Assembly (NCBI GenBank): GCA_002403905.1
Contig: DHIR01000133.1
Coordinates: 1-5,531, forward strand
DNA length: 5,531 nt
Reading direction: 5' to 3'
Source of the DNA: Mucilaginibacter sp. UBA4741
Lineage (GTDB): Bacteria; Bacteroidota; Bacteroidia; Sphingobacteriales; Sphingobacteriaceae
How positions within the stretch are numbered: position 1 is the stretch's first letter; each line of letters begins with the position of its first letter. Below, piece after piece: positions 1 through 5,531 of this stretch. The notes below the pieces were generated by a model. That model was given only the letters and a program-made list of their open reading frames with translations. It did not search any database and was not told the DNA's origin. The position numbers and the translations under genes were made by a program.

Positions 1-993
<993 letters not shown>

Positions 994-994
<1 letters not shown>

Positions 995-1980
995 TATATG
1001 GAAAGTACCTCCACCATTTGTAACAGATCTGCTTCCAGCTTAAAGTCGTGATGACTTAGCGCCTCATCAAGCGGAGTTAATTTAATATGATTTGCTTCCA
1101 ACCCAACCATTTTTTGGCTGTGGCCGGCAATAAGCGCGTTAACGGCTGCAAAACCTAAACGGCTGCCCAATACACGGTCAAAGCTACTTGGTGCACCGCC
1201 TCTTTGCAAGTGGCCCAGCACGGTTACTTTTATATCGTAGTAAGTTATTTCTTCTTGTACACGTTTGGCAAGGTCATAAATACCGCCGGTTTTATCACCT
1301 TCGGCAACAATAACTATACTGGATGATTTTTTGTTGGATTCGCTATGTTTTAATTGTTTGATCAGATCATCAATAGCTGTTGATTTCTCCGGCAGTAAAA
1401 TAGCTTCTGCTCCGCATGATATACCGGCACGCAAAGCAATAGCGCCCGAGTCGCGGCCCATCACCTCAACAAAAAACAAACGATCATGCGAGTCGGCAGT
1501 ATCACGTATTTTATCAATAGCTTCAATAACAGTATTTGTCGCGGTATCAAAACCCAAAGTATAGGTAGAGCCGTACAGATCATTATCAATTGTGCCTGGT
1601 ATGCCTATTACAGATATATCCGGATATTTTTGCGAAAAACGTAGCGCCCCAGTAAAAGTTCCGTCCCCCCCTATCACTACCAATCCCTCAATACCTTGTG
1701 CTTTTATATTTTGATAGGCGGTTTCCATACCTTCATCCGTACGGAAAGGCAGGCATCGTGCTGTTTTTAATATGGTACCTCCTAGGTTTAATATGTTACT
1801 TACAGAGCGGGTTTCCATATCATACATATCATTCTCGATCATTCCCTTATACCCCTGCTTTATACCAACAACTTGTAATTTGTTATATATAGCCGTCCGT
1901 ACAACCGACCGGATACACGGGTTCATTCCCGGTGCATCGCCGCCTGATGTAAGCACTCCTATTTTCGAAATTTTACGCAT
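994..1980 (-). CDS. pfkA: ATP-dependent 6-phosphofructokinase
   Basis: PfkA phosphorylates fructose 6-phosphate to fructose 1,6-bisphosphate, the committing step of glycolysis, as a cytoplasmic tetramer. Residue numbers here count from the ATG at 1980. The motifs in order are TSGGDAPGMN (11-20), GGDG (104-107), PGTIDND (128-134, catalytic base Asp132), MGR (174-176) and the fructose-6-phosphate signature K-x4-GHLQRGG-x5-DR (251-269). Glycine in GGDG and in PGTIDND, rather than the Asp and Lys of pyrophosphate-dependent enzymes, points to ATP as donor. An in-frame TTG at 1992-1990 would add four residues (MVKK). I chose the ATG because it gives 328 residues and an N-terminus MRKISKIGVLTSGG close to E. 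coli PfkA, and because TTG would sit almost at the predicted transcription start. It is the first gene of the pfkA/kinase-like/gapA operon and is divergent from the Nudix regulator. Confidence 0.96.
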
Positions 1981-2004
1981 CTTTTTTACCAAAAAAATTT
2001 TTCA

Positions 2005-2012
2005 CAAATATA
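2005..2012 (-). promoter_or_regulatory. Bacteroidota-type -7 box for the pfkA operon
   Basis: Read on the minus strand, the bases are TATATTTG, an exact match to the Bacteroidota TAnnTTTG -7 element. Transcription would begin about 7 bases downstream, near 1998, leaving a leader of roughly 18 bases before the pfkA ATG. No convincing TTG -33 element is seen at the expected distance, only a TTTAAC stretch, so the promoter may be weak or need an activator. Confidence 0.55.
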
Positions 2013-2013
2013 A

Positions 2014-2030
2014 GGTGTGAAAATTACACC
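2014..2030. promoter_or_regulatory. Perfect inverted repeat, candidate operator between pfkA and the Nudix regulator
   Basis: GGTGT (2014-2018) and ACACC (2026-2030) form a perfect inverted repeat around a 7-base AT-rich centre. It lies immediately upstream of the pfkA -7 box, in the spacer where a bound dimer would block RNA polymerase. It is also within 30-45 bases of the divergent regulator's start. Position and symmetry suggest an operator for the adjacent Nudix/winged-helix protein, possibly with self-regulation. This is inference; I cannot match it to a published consensus. Confidence 0.45.
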
Positions 2031-2056
2031 GTTAAATTTATTTTTATTTATTTTTG

Positions 2057-2800
2057 ATGCCGGTAAAGCATATTAAATTAATAAATTACAAACTTAATTA
2101 TAACGTCATTTTGGAAGACAAATTACCTACGTTTGAGTCAGTGTTCTCTATTGACTGTTTGATTTTTGGGTTTGAAGCCGGAGAACTTAAAATACTTTTA
2201 ATTGAACGTAATGACGAACCCTTTAAAGATTGGTTTGCCTTACCCGGTGATATTGTAAAGCAGGATGAAAGCCTCGATGACGCTGCCGACCGGATACTAT
2301 ATGAACTTACCGGCCTGCGCGATCTGCAGATGAAACAGTTCCACACCTTTGGCGAAGTTAACCGCCACCCGCAAGGGCGAGTGATTACAGTAGGTTATTA
2401 TGCATTGATACGCATTAACGGGCAAAAAGAATTAAGGCCTGTAACCCAATATGCCCGTAAAGCCGTGTGGCACCCCGTTAATAGCTTACCCAAGCTGGCA
2501 TTTGACCATACCGAGATATTTAATAACGGCTTTAGCAAAATACGCCGGCGTTTAAACCATCAACCCATAGCTTTTGACTTATTGCCCGAAAAATTTACCC
2601 TTACCCAACTGCAAGGACTATATGAAGCTATTTTAAACAAGAAGTTAGATAAACGCAACTTCCGCAAAAAAATGCTGAGCTACGGCTTTTTGAAAGAATT
2701 GGTTGAAAAGCAAAAAGGTGTATCCTATCGCGCAGCTAAACTATATAAGTTTGACAGACGCAAATACGCTAAGATATTTCAAAATGAATTGACTGCTTAA
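2057..2800 (+). CDS. Nudix-domain transcriptional regulator (NrtR/AraR-like), catalytically degenerate
   Basis: The 247-residue protein has an N-terminal Nudix fold (about 28-150) and a C-terminal winged-helix region (about 170-247, with LPEKFTLTQLQGLYEAIL, LDKRNFRKKML and AAKLYKFDRRKY). This is the layout of NrtR-type regulators and of the Bacteroides arabinose regulator AraR. The Nudix box spans 64-87. It has one extra residue between Gly64 and Glu71, keeps Arg79 and Glu83, but has Ile80 and Leu84 where hydrolases have catalytic glutamates. The domain therefore probably senses a ligand (a sugar, sugar phosphate or nucleotide) rather than hydrolysing one. The ATG at 2057 is preceded by an in-frame TTG at 2054; I chose the ATG. 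No Shine-Dalgarno is evident. Being divergent from pfkA across 76 bases suggests that it controls the glycolytic operon. The ligand is unknown. Confidence 0.88.
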   Translation: MPVKHIKLINYKLNYNVILEDKLPTFESVFSIDCLIFGFEAGELKILLIERNDEPFKDWFALPGDIVKQDESLDDAADRILYELTGLRDLQMKQFHTFGEVNRHPQGRVITVGYYALIRINGQKELRPVTQYARKAVWHPVNSLPKLAFDHTEIFNNGFSKIRRRLNHQPIAFDLLPEKFTLTQLQGLYEAILNKKLDKRNFRKKMLSYGFLKELVEKQKGVSYRAAKLYKFDRRKYAKIFQNELTA

Positions 2801-2803
2801 TTT

Positions 2804-2838
2804 AGAGTCAAGATACAAGAATCAAGAGCCAAGACTAT
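2804..2838 (+). repeat. Seven-base tandem array, forward copy (AGAnTCA-like units)
   Basis: Five consecutive 7-base units read AGAGTCA, AGATACA, AGAATCA, AGAGCCA and AGACTAT, starting 3 bases after the regulator's stop codon. The units share the AGA start and vary after it. The last units form the left arm of the following terminator. A reverse-oriented array of the same unit lies at 2905-2935, so the two face each other across about 65 bases. Confidence 0.7.
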
Positions 2839-2855
2839 ATTTTGGCTCTTTTTTT
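2824..2855 (+). terminator. Intrinsic terminator of the Nudix regulator gene
   Basis: AAGAGCCAA (2824-2832) pairs perfectly with TTGGCTCTT (2842-2850) around a 9-base loop, and the T run continues to 2855. It starts 24 bases after the regulator's stop codon, the expected place for a Rho-independent terminator. Confidence 0.85.
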
Positions 2856-2872
2856 GAAAAAAAAATCGGCAT

Positions 2873-2919
2873 AAAAAAAGTCAAGAACTAAAATGGATAA
2901 CCCATCTTGATTCTTGACT
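2873..2919 (-). terminator. Intrinsic terminator of the downstream BadF-type kinase gene
   Basis: Read on the minus strand, AGTCAAGAA (2919-2911) pairs with TTCTTGACT (2887-2879) around a 23-base loop and is followed by a T run (complement of 2873-2879). It ends transcription coming from the kinase gene whose stop is at 2942. The long loop makes it weaker-looking than its plus-strand partner. Confidence 0.65.
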
Positions 2920-2935
2920 CTTACTTCTTGATTCT
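2905..2935 (-). repeat. Seven-base tandem array, reverse copy
   Basis: On the minus strand the units read AGAATCA, AGAAGTA, AGAGTCA and AGAATCA, followed by AGA (2935 down to 2905). They are the same family as the forward array at 2804-2838. The inner units supply the left arm of the minus-strand terminator. The repeat is too short and uninterrupted to be CRISPR. Confidence 0.7.
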
Positions 2936-2941
2936 CCCTAC

Positions 2942-3799
2942 CTATACCTCTGAGGCCAGCTCCATGTGGAACTTAACCAGGCTATCTATAGGTGAGCGTA
3001 TAATGTTACCAACTACCATTCCGTTTTCTGTAGCAACTTCTTCTAAAACATTACGGAAGTTATAACCAACAGAACCAATGCAGTTAAAAGTATATTTTTG
3101 ATAATCGGGATAATGAGTTACCAGGTTCTTGAAAAAATCTTCGAACGAAGTTCTAACCAGGTTACGCGAGTATTCAATATGCACATTATTATCGTAAACA
3201 AACTTGCTAAAGCTGGCGCAAAAACGGTTAGCTAAAGGTTTTGTATAAACTTGCTCGTTCACATCATCAGGAGTTAATTGAAACGTCTCCCAAAACAAAG
3301 CTCGCACCGGCTCAGGCATATAACCTCTAATATAATCGGTTAATAGTTTTTTGCCAATATAGCAGCCACTACCTTCATCGCCCAAAATATAAGCACCCGA
3401 GTCAATATTGTTTACAATGTCTTTGCCATCATAAATACAGGTATTGGTACCGGTGCCTAATATGGCGGCAAAGCCGGCAGTTCTGCCTAGCAATGCACGG
3501 GCGGCAGCAAGCAGGTCATGACCTATATTTACTTTAGCCTTTGTAAAAACCTGGCTCATGGCGTCTTCTACCTGTTTGCGTTTTTCGGCAGTCGAGCAGC
3601 CTGCACCATAGTAATTCACCTCTGTTATTTTATCTTTTTCAAGATCGGTAGGTAAACTTTCATTTAATGAATTAACAATGTACTCAATACTTGAAAAGTA
3701 AGGATTATACCCCTCTGTATTAAAATACACCTTTTTACCATCCTCGTTTAGTAAACACCAGTTCGTTTTGGTTGAACCGCCGTCAGCAATTATGATCAT
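2942..3799 (-). CDS. BadF/BadG/BcrA-type ATPase, N-acetylglucosamine-kinase-like, intact motifs
   Basis: This 285-residue cytoplasmic ASKHA-fold kinase keeps all the expected ATP-site motifs: phosphate-1 ADGGSTKTNW (5-14, with Asp6), GAG (65-67), GHD (93-95), phosphate-2 GTGTN (115-119), DEGSG (141-145) and IGSVGY (241-246). Its length matches the first paralogue (146-994), and the two align position for position up to about residue 150. The family includes GlcNAc kinases and 2-hydroxyacyl-CoA dehydratase activators. The single-domain length and sugar-kinase-like motifs favour a sugar or amino-sugar kinase, but the substrate cannot be read from the sequence. The ATG at 3799-3797 places the first strand at residues 2-5, as expected. 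It is probably monocistronic, with its own terminator and a 215-base upstream gap. The preceding AAAGG is very close to the ATG, so ribosome binding looks weak. Confidence 0.88.
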   Translation of the reverse strand: MIIIADGGSTKTNWCLLNEDGKKVYFNTEGYNPYFSSIEYIVNSLNESLPTDLEKDKITEVNYYGAGCSTAEKRKQVEDAMSQVFTKAKVNIGHDLLAAARALLGRTAGFAAILGTGTNTCIYDGKDIVNNIDSGAYILGDEGSGCYIGKKLLTDYIRGYMPEPVRALFWETFQLTPDDVNEQVYTKPLANRFCASFSKFVYDNNVHIEYSRNLVRTSFEDFFKNLVTHYPDYQKYTFNCIGSVGYNFRNVLEEVATENGMVVGNIIRSPIDSLVKFHMELASEV

Positions 3800-3826
3800 A
3801 CCTTTAAGTTTTTTTAAAATAGTGGC

Positions 3827-3834
3827 TAAATGTA
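3827..3834 (-). promoter_or_regulatory. Weak candidate -7 box for the BadF-type kinase gene
   Basis: On the minus strand the bases are TACATTTA, seven of eight matches to TAnnTTTG, 28 bases before the ATG at 3799. No clear TTG -33 element is seen upstream. The rest of 3835-3984 is AT-rich and shows nothing else that I can support. Confidence 0.3.
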
Positions 3835-3984
3835 TAACTTCTTATTGTAATTTAAATACCTGTAGCTAAAAAATTATGACCAACCTTATACTTTATGTTA
3901 ATATTAGGTTATGCTTTTAGTTAAGTTAATAGCCGCTGCAATAAATAAAAGTGAAATTTCTGGTTTCTTTTTAGCAGATTTTTG

Positions 3985-3992
3985 CATCTTTG
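3985..3992 (+). promoter_or_regulatory. Candidate -7 box of the tRNA-Arg gene
   Basis: CATCTTTG differs by one base from TAnnTTTG and is followed by CACC, an arrangement I associate with stable-RNA promoters in Bacteroidota. Transcription would start near 3998-4000, just upstream of the mature tRNA. The -33 element is not clear. Confidence 0.5.
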
Positions 3993-3995
3993 CAC

Positions 3996-4012
3996 CGCGA
4001 AATCCATTCGCG
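3996..4012 (+). other. Short hairpin in the pre-tRNA 5' leader
   Basis: CGCGAA (3996-4001) pairs perfectly with TTCGCG (4007-4012) around ATCCA, ending two bases before the mature tRNA 5' end. It could act during RNase P processing or transcription start, or be a GC-rich discriminator that happens to be palindromic. Confidence 0.45.
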
Positions 4013-4014
4013 AT

Positions 4015-4088
4015 GGTCCCATAGCTCAGCTGGATAGAGCAACAGATTTCTAATCTGTAGGTCATAGGTTCGAATCCTATTGGGATCA
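4015..4088 (+). tRNA. tRNA-Arg, anticodon TCT
   Basis: A complete cloverleaf can be folded. The acceptor stem is GGTCCCA with TGGGATC (one G-T pair), the D arm GCTC/GAGC, the anticodon stem ACAGA/TCTGT around loop TTTCTAA, a 5-base variable region, and the T arm ATAGG-TTCGAAT-CCTAT. The discriminator is A4088. The anticodon TCT at 4049-4051 reads AGA (and AGG by wobble) arginine codons. The CCA end is not encoded, so it must be added enzymatically. The 74-base length is normal. A mobile element begins downstream, and tRNA 3' ends are common integration targets. Confidence 0.97.
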
Positions 4089-4092
4089 CTGT

Positions 4093-4124
4093 AAACCCGC
4101 TCTATTCATTTAGAAGCGGGTTTT
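4093..4124 (+). terminator. Intrinsic terminator after tRNA-Arg
   Basis: AAACCCGCT (4093-4101) pairs perfectly with AGCGGGTTT (4115-4123), followed by further T residues. CTA and TAG inside the loop can extend the stem. It starts 5 bases after the tRNA, so the tRNA is probably a single-gene transcript. Confidence 0.85.
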
Positions 4125-4135
4125 CTATTACATTT

Positions 4136-4153
4136 TGTGCGGATACTGTGCGG
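4136..4153 (+). repeat. TGTGCGG direct repeat, possible recombinase binding sites
   Basis: TGTGCGG occurs at 4136-4142 and again at 4147-4153, an 11-base period, 48 bases after the tRNA. Short direct repeats beside a tRNA attachment site often bind tyrosine recombinases or excision factors. No integrase is visible in the window to support this. Confidence 0.35.
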
Positions 4154-4265
4154 TTTATTGTTTTTCATTCAATTTGAGAATATTTATACCGAAACAAAGT
4201 CAATCCTTTTTTCCCCTGCACACTCGCACCCCTATTGTGATTTGAAAATGACAATTTGAAAAGGA

Positions 4266-4301
4266 GCGAGCGGGAGTCAGGTGCACCTGACTCCTGCTCG
4301 C
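4266..4301. repeat. 36-base near-perfect palindrome
   Basis: The centre is TGCA at 4282-4285. Positions 4273-4294 form a perfect 22-base palindrome, GGAGTCAGG-TGCA-CCTGACTCC. The symmetry continues to 4266 and 4301 with a single G/T mismatch (4272 versus 4295). It is GC-rich inside AT-rich surroundings and has no loop. It could be a cruciform, a single-stranded transfer or replication hairpin, a dimer-binding site or a bidirectional terminator stem. Confidence 0.8.
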
Positions 4302-4314
4302 CCTGCGGGGCTTT
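4300..4314 (+). terminator. GC hairpin abutting the palindrome, weak terminator candidate
   Basis: GCCC (4300-4303) pairs with GGGC (4308-4311) around TGCG and is followed by only three T residues. It shares its first bases with the right arm of the 36-base palindrome, so the two structures are mutually exclusive at their junction. The short stem and T run make termination uncertain. Confidence 0.3.
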
Positions 4315-4321
4315 AAAAGCG

Positions 4322-4401
4322 GTTTTTAGTATACCGGAAGTATATTTTACCCCCTGGAAATAGCTGTAAAGGCCGTTTTTAGTATACTGGCCGGTATACC
4401 G
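4322..4401 (+). other. Repeat and palindrome cluster, candidate oriT of the mobilizable element
   Basis: GTTTTTAGTATAC occurs identically at 4322-4334 and 4375-4387, and the match extends to 16 bases with one change (ending CCGG versus CTGG). The second copy runs into an 18-base palindrome (4382-4399, GTATAC-TGGCCG-GTATAC, one mismatched pair), which overlaps a perfect 10-base palindrome CGGTATACCG (4392-4401). Between the copies lies TATATTTTACCCCC. The cluster ends 37 bases before a BfmA/BtgA-type gene, and BtgA of Bacteroides plasmid pBFTM10 is known to bind its oriT. The oriT assignment is inference; a nic site cannot be placed. Confidence 0.5.
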
Positions 4402-4430
4402 ATATTCTAACAGATTGATTAACAATGACT

Positions 4431-4436
4431 AAAGGA
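4431..4436 (+). promoter_or_regulatory. Ribosome binding site of the mobilization gene
   Basis: AAAGGA lies two bases before the ATG at 4439 and supports that start. It sits inside a five-codon frame (ATG at 4425, TGA at 4440-4442) that ends in an ATGA overlap with the gene, so start-stop coupling is possible but unproven. Confidence 0.5.
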
Positions 4437-4438
4437 TT

Positions 4439-5002
4439 ATGAACAAACAAACTGATCCCAATATCAAAACCATAAGGTTTCCCATAACCGCCGACAGCAA
4501 GCTGCAAAAGATGTGTGATAAATGCGGCCTGACCAGGATCGATTTCTTTATCGCGATGGTGGATTATTTTTATAAAAGCAAGAAAGACCCCCGCGACCTG
4601 AACGATGAACTGTTAAAAAAAGAGATCGTTAAACGAAGCGATACGATTATAGGATTTTTCCGCACCCAGGAAAGTGACCTGCTGATACCACTTAAAAAAG
4701 ATGGTGAGCGCCAGATCAAATTGCAGAACGGGACACTGGAAATTTTGAACAACCAACTAATACCCTTTGCCCAAAAGCAGGAAGCTTTCAATAAAGAGGA
4801 AGTAAAAGTGCTCCATGAGATCTGGCAGCACCTGATGGCAGGAAAGCAAGCCACAGTCGACCGGGAAAAGCTGAAAAAACGTTTTTCCGAGATACTGGAG
4901 AATTATATCAAGGGGCGCGATCAAATGAACATGATGACCAAGCAGACCGAAAAGGACAGCCTGGCTTACCAAGCCCACATGGAACTGGAAATGATGAGGT
5001 AA
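4439..5002 (+). CDS. BfmA/BtgA-family mobilization protein
   Basis: This 187-residue protein resembles the Bacteroidota BfmA/BtgA mobilization proteins, which bind the transfer origin and assist the relaxase. The N-terminus looks like a ribbon-helix-helix DNA-binding unit: a strand TIRFPIT (11-17), helix A around 18-32 and helix B around 33-47. The rest is highly charged and predicted largely helical, probably a coiled-coil dimerisation or relaxase-contact region. No signal peptide or membrane segment is seen. The ATG at 4439 has AAAGGA just upstream. The relaxase gene follows after 7 bases, so the pair should be co-transcribed. A repeat cluster resembling an oriT lies directly upstream, the normal place for its binding site. 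Codons appear richer in G and C at third positions than in the chromosomal genes to the left, consistent with acquired DNA. Confidence 0.8.
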   Translation: MNKQTDPNIKTIRFPITADSKLQKMCDKCGLTRIDFFIAMVDYFYKSKKDPRDLNDELLKKEIVKRSDTIIGFFRTQESDLLIPLKKDGERQIKLQNGTLEILNNQLIPFAQKQEAFNKEEVKVLHEIWQHLMAGKQATVDREKLKKRFSEILENYIKGRDQMNMMTKQTEKDSLAYQAHMELEMMR

Positions 5003-5009
5003 AAGCCAT

Positions 5010-5507
5010 ATGCATATCAATATCTGCAAAAGCGAAACAGGTAACAACAAAGGCAGCAGCGGGCAATTAGTTAATTACCTTGAAAAAGAGAACCGGCTGC
5101 AGCAGGAACAAAACCCGCGGCTGGAACCGGAATACTGGTTTAACCATCAAAACCAGGAAATTCAGCCTTACCAGGTCAGGTACGATATTGACCATAACGT
5201 AGACCGGTTATCCAGGGACGAAGCCAAATTCTTTTTGGTCAATATCAGCCCCAGCGAACACGAGTTGTTATTCCTGAAGGAAGAATATGGTGAGGAAGGT
5301 GCCAGGCAGCAATTAAAGCAGTACGCTAACGAGGTCATGGACGAATATGCCCGAAACTTTAAAAAGGATAAAGTGCAAAGCAACAAGGACATCTTATATT
5401 ATGGCAAACTGGAGTACCACCGCTACTATACTCATAAAGATGAGGAAGTCAAACAAGGCTTCGCCAAACGAGGCGAACAAAAGCCCGGCGAACAAATGCA
5501 TGTACAG
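5010..5507 (+). CDS. DUF5712/BtgB-like relaxase, 5' exon only (interrupted by a putative group II intron)
   Basis: The product resembles the DUF5712 mobilization proteins paired with BfmA/BtgA in Bacteroidota elements, which are taken to be relaxases that nick oriT. Family-like stretches are ICKSETGNNKGSSGQLVNYLEKENR (residues 6-30 region), FFLVNISPSEHE, MDEYARNF, KLEYHRYYTHKDEEVKQG and GEQMHVQV. The family normally continues past this last motif into a Val/Ser/Arg/Lys-rich segment, as I recall it. Here, after codon 166 (CAG, 5505-5507), the frame reads only Val-Arg-Pro and a TAA at 5517-5519. Those final codons coincide exactly with a group II intron 5' end, GTGCGCCC. I therefore end the exon at 5507, phase 0. 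The conserved His164 just before the junction may be a metal-binding relaxase residue (inference). A plain truncation is the alternative. Confidence 0.75.
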
Positions 5508-5531
5508 GTGCGCCCATAAGGGCATATAATA
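5508..5531 (+). mobile_element. 5' end of a putative group II intron inserted in the relaxase gene (continues past the window)
   Basis: From 5508 the sequence reads GTGCGCCCATAAGGGC. Group II introns start GUGYG, and mitochondrial/chloroplast-like bacterial introns such as Ll.LtrB start GUGCGCCCAGAUAGGGUG. The match includes the CCC/GGG stem (GCCC 5512-5515 with GGGC 5520-5523 around ATAA) that forms the first helix of domain I. The start coincides with the point where the relaxase frame breaks down. The intron's catalytic domains V and VI and its reverse-transcriptase ORF would lie outside the window, so this is a strong but short match. Confidence 0.72.

Larger units (their letters stand above)
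4125..4438. other. Gene-free stretch at the edge of the mobile element
   Basis: I see no convincing gene here. The only sizeable frame (minus strand, 4165-4425) runs through the palindrome and repeats and has low-complexity, family-less sequence. In order the region holds a TGTGCGG direct repeat, a TTTGAAAA direct repeat (4241-4248 and 4255-4262), a large palindrome with an adjoining GC hairpin, and a repeat cluster just before the mobilization genes. This density of structured repeats next to mob genes is typical of att and oriT regions. Confidence 0.6.
4125..5531 (+). mobile_element. Left portion of an integrated mobilizable or conjugative element
   Basis: The mob gene pair, candidate oriT, structured repeats and intron all lie on one side of the tRNA-Arg gene, while housekeeping metabolism lies on the other. 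The exact boundary cannot be fixed because no second copy of the tRNA 3' end and no integrase is present in the window. The element continues to the right. Confidence 0.6.

Noticed and set aside
2098..2346. Minus-strand frame inside the Nudix regulator gene, and similar shadows inside pfkA and the mob genes
   Set aside because: They are antisense to clearly conserved proteins and show no family features.
2057..2800. Active Nudix hydrolase
   Set aside because: The Nudix box has an extra residue and lacks two catalytic glutamates, and a winged-helix domain is fused at the C-terminus.
2804..2935. CRISPR-like array
   Set aside because: The units are 7 bases, contiguous and without spacers, and they form terminator stems.
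3904..4089. Possible 61-residue minus-strand gene
   Set aside because: It runs antisense through the tRNA-Arg gene; its start lies in the T arm and acceptor stem, so it is an artefact.
4165..4425. Possible 86-residue minus-strand gene
   Set aside because: It covers the palindrome and the oriT-like repeats, resembles no family I know and has repeat-driven composition.
5508..5519. Natural C-terminus Val-Arg-Pro of the relaxase
   Set aside because: The homologous family, as I recall it, continues past this motif, and the terminal codons coincide with a group II intron 5' consensus that includes its first stem.
5508..5531. IS200/IS605-type end, because of the GCCC-ATAA-GGGC hairpin
   Set aside because: Hairpins do occur near IS200/IS605 ends, but the exact GTGCGCCC start and stem placement fit a group II intron better. 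Only 24 bases are visible, so this is not fully excluded.

Overview
The window looks like chromosomal DNA from a Bacteroidota bacterium, most likely a Sphingobacteriaceae relative (Pedobacter/Mucilaginibacter type). The grounds are protein-level resemblance, a TAnnTTTG-type -7 promoter box, AT-rich leaders with weak Shine-Dalgarno sequences, a tRNA without encoded CCA, and mobilization proteins of the Bacteroidota-restricted BfmA/BtgA and DUF5712 types. The genus is an inference; no marker gene settles it.

Left part (1-3799): a sugar-metabolism neighbourhood. A tightly packed minus-strand operon reads pfkA (6-phosphofructokinase), then a BadF/BcrA-type sugar-kinase-like protein, then gapA (glyceraldehyde-3-phosphate dehydrogenase, cut by the window edge). 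pfkA and the kinase-like gene overlap by one base (TAATG), and gapA begins 7 bases after the kinase-like gene. Divergent from pfkA, across 76 bases holding a -7 box and a perfect inverted repeat, is a Nudix-plus-winged-helix regulator whose Nudix catalytic glutamates are lost, as in NrtR/AraR-type sensors. A second BadF-type kinase (2942-3799, minus) follows. It aligns without gaps to the first over about 150 residues but keeps the ATP phosphate-1 motif that the first has lost. The two convergent genes are separated by back-to-back terminators built from an unusual inverted pair of 7-base repeat arrays.

Middle (3800-4124): a tRNA-Arg(UCU) gene with its own -7 box, a small hairpin in the pre-tRNA leader and a strong terminator.

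Right part (about 4125-5531): the character changes to a mobile element. A 350-base gene-free stretch carries short direct repeats, a 36-base near-perfect palindrome and a repeat/palindrome cluster that is a good oriT candidate. Then come a BfmA/BtgA-family mobilization accessory gene and, 7 bases later, a DUF5712/BtgB-like relaxase gene. The relaxase reading frame stops abruptly just after a conserved Met-His-Val-Gln motif. The sequence from 5508 on starts GTGCGCCCATAAGGGC, which closely resembles the 5' end of group II introns. The best reading is that the relaxase is split by a group II intron that runs off the window, a parallel to Ll.LtrB in the lactococcal relaxase gene ltrB. This is the most notable observation here.
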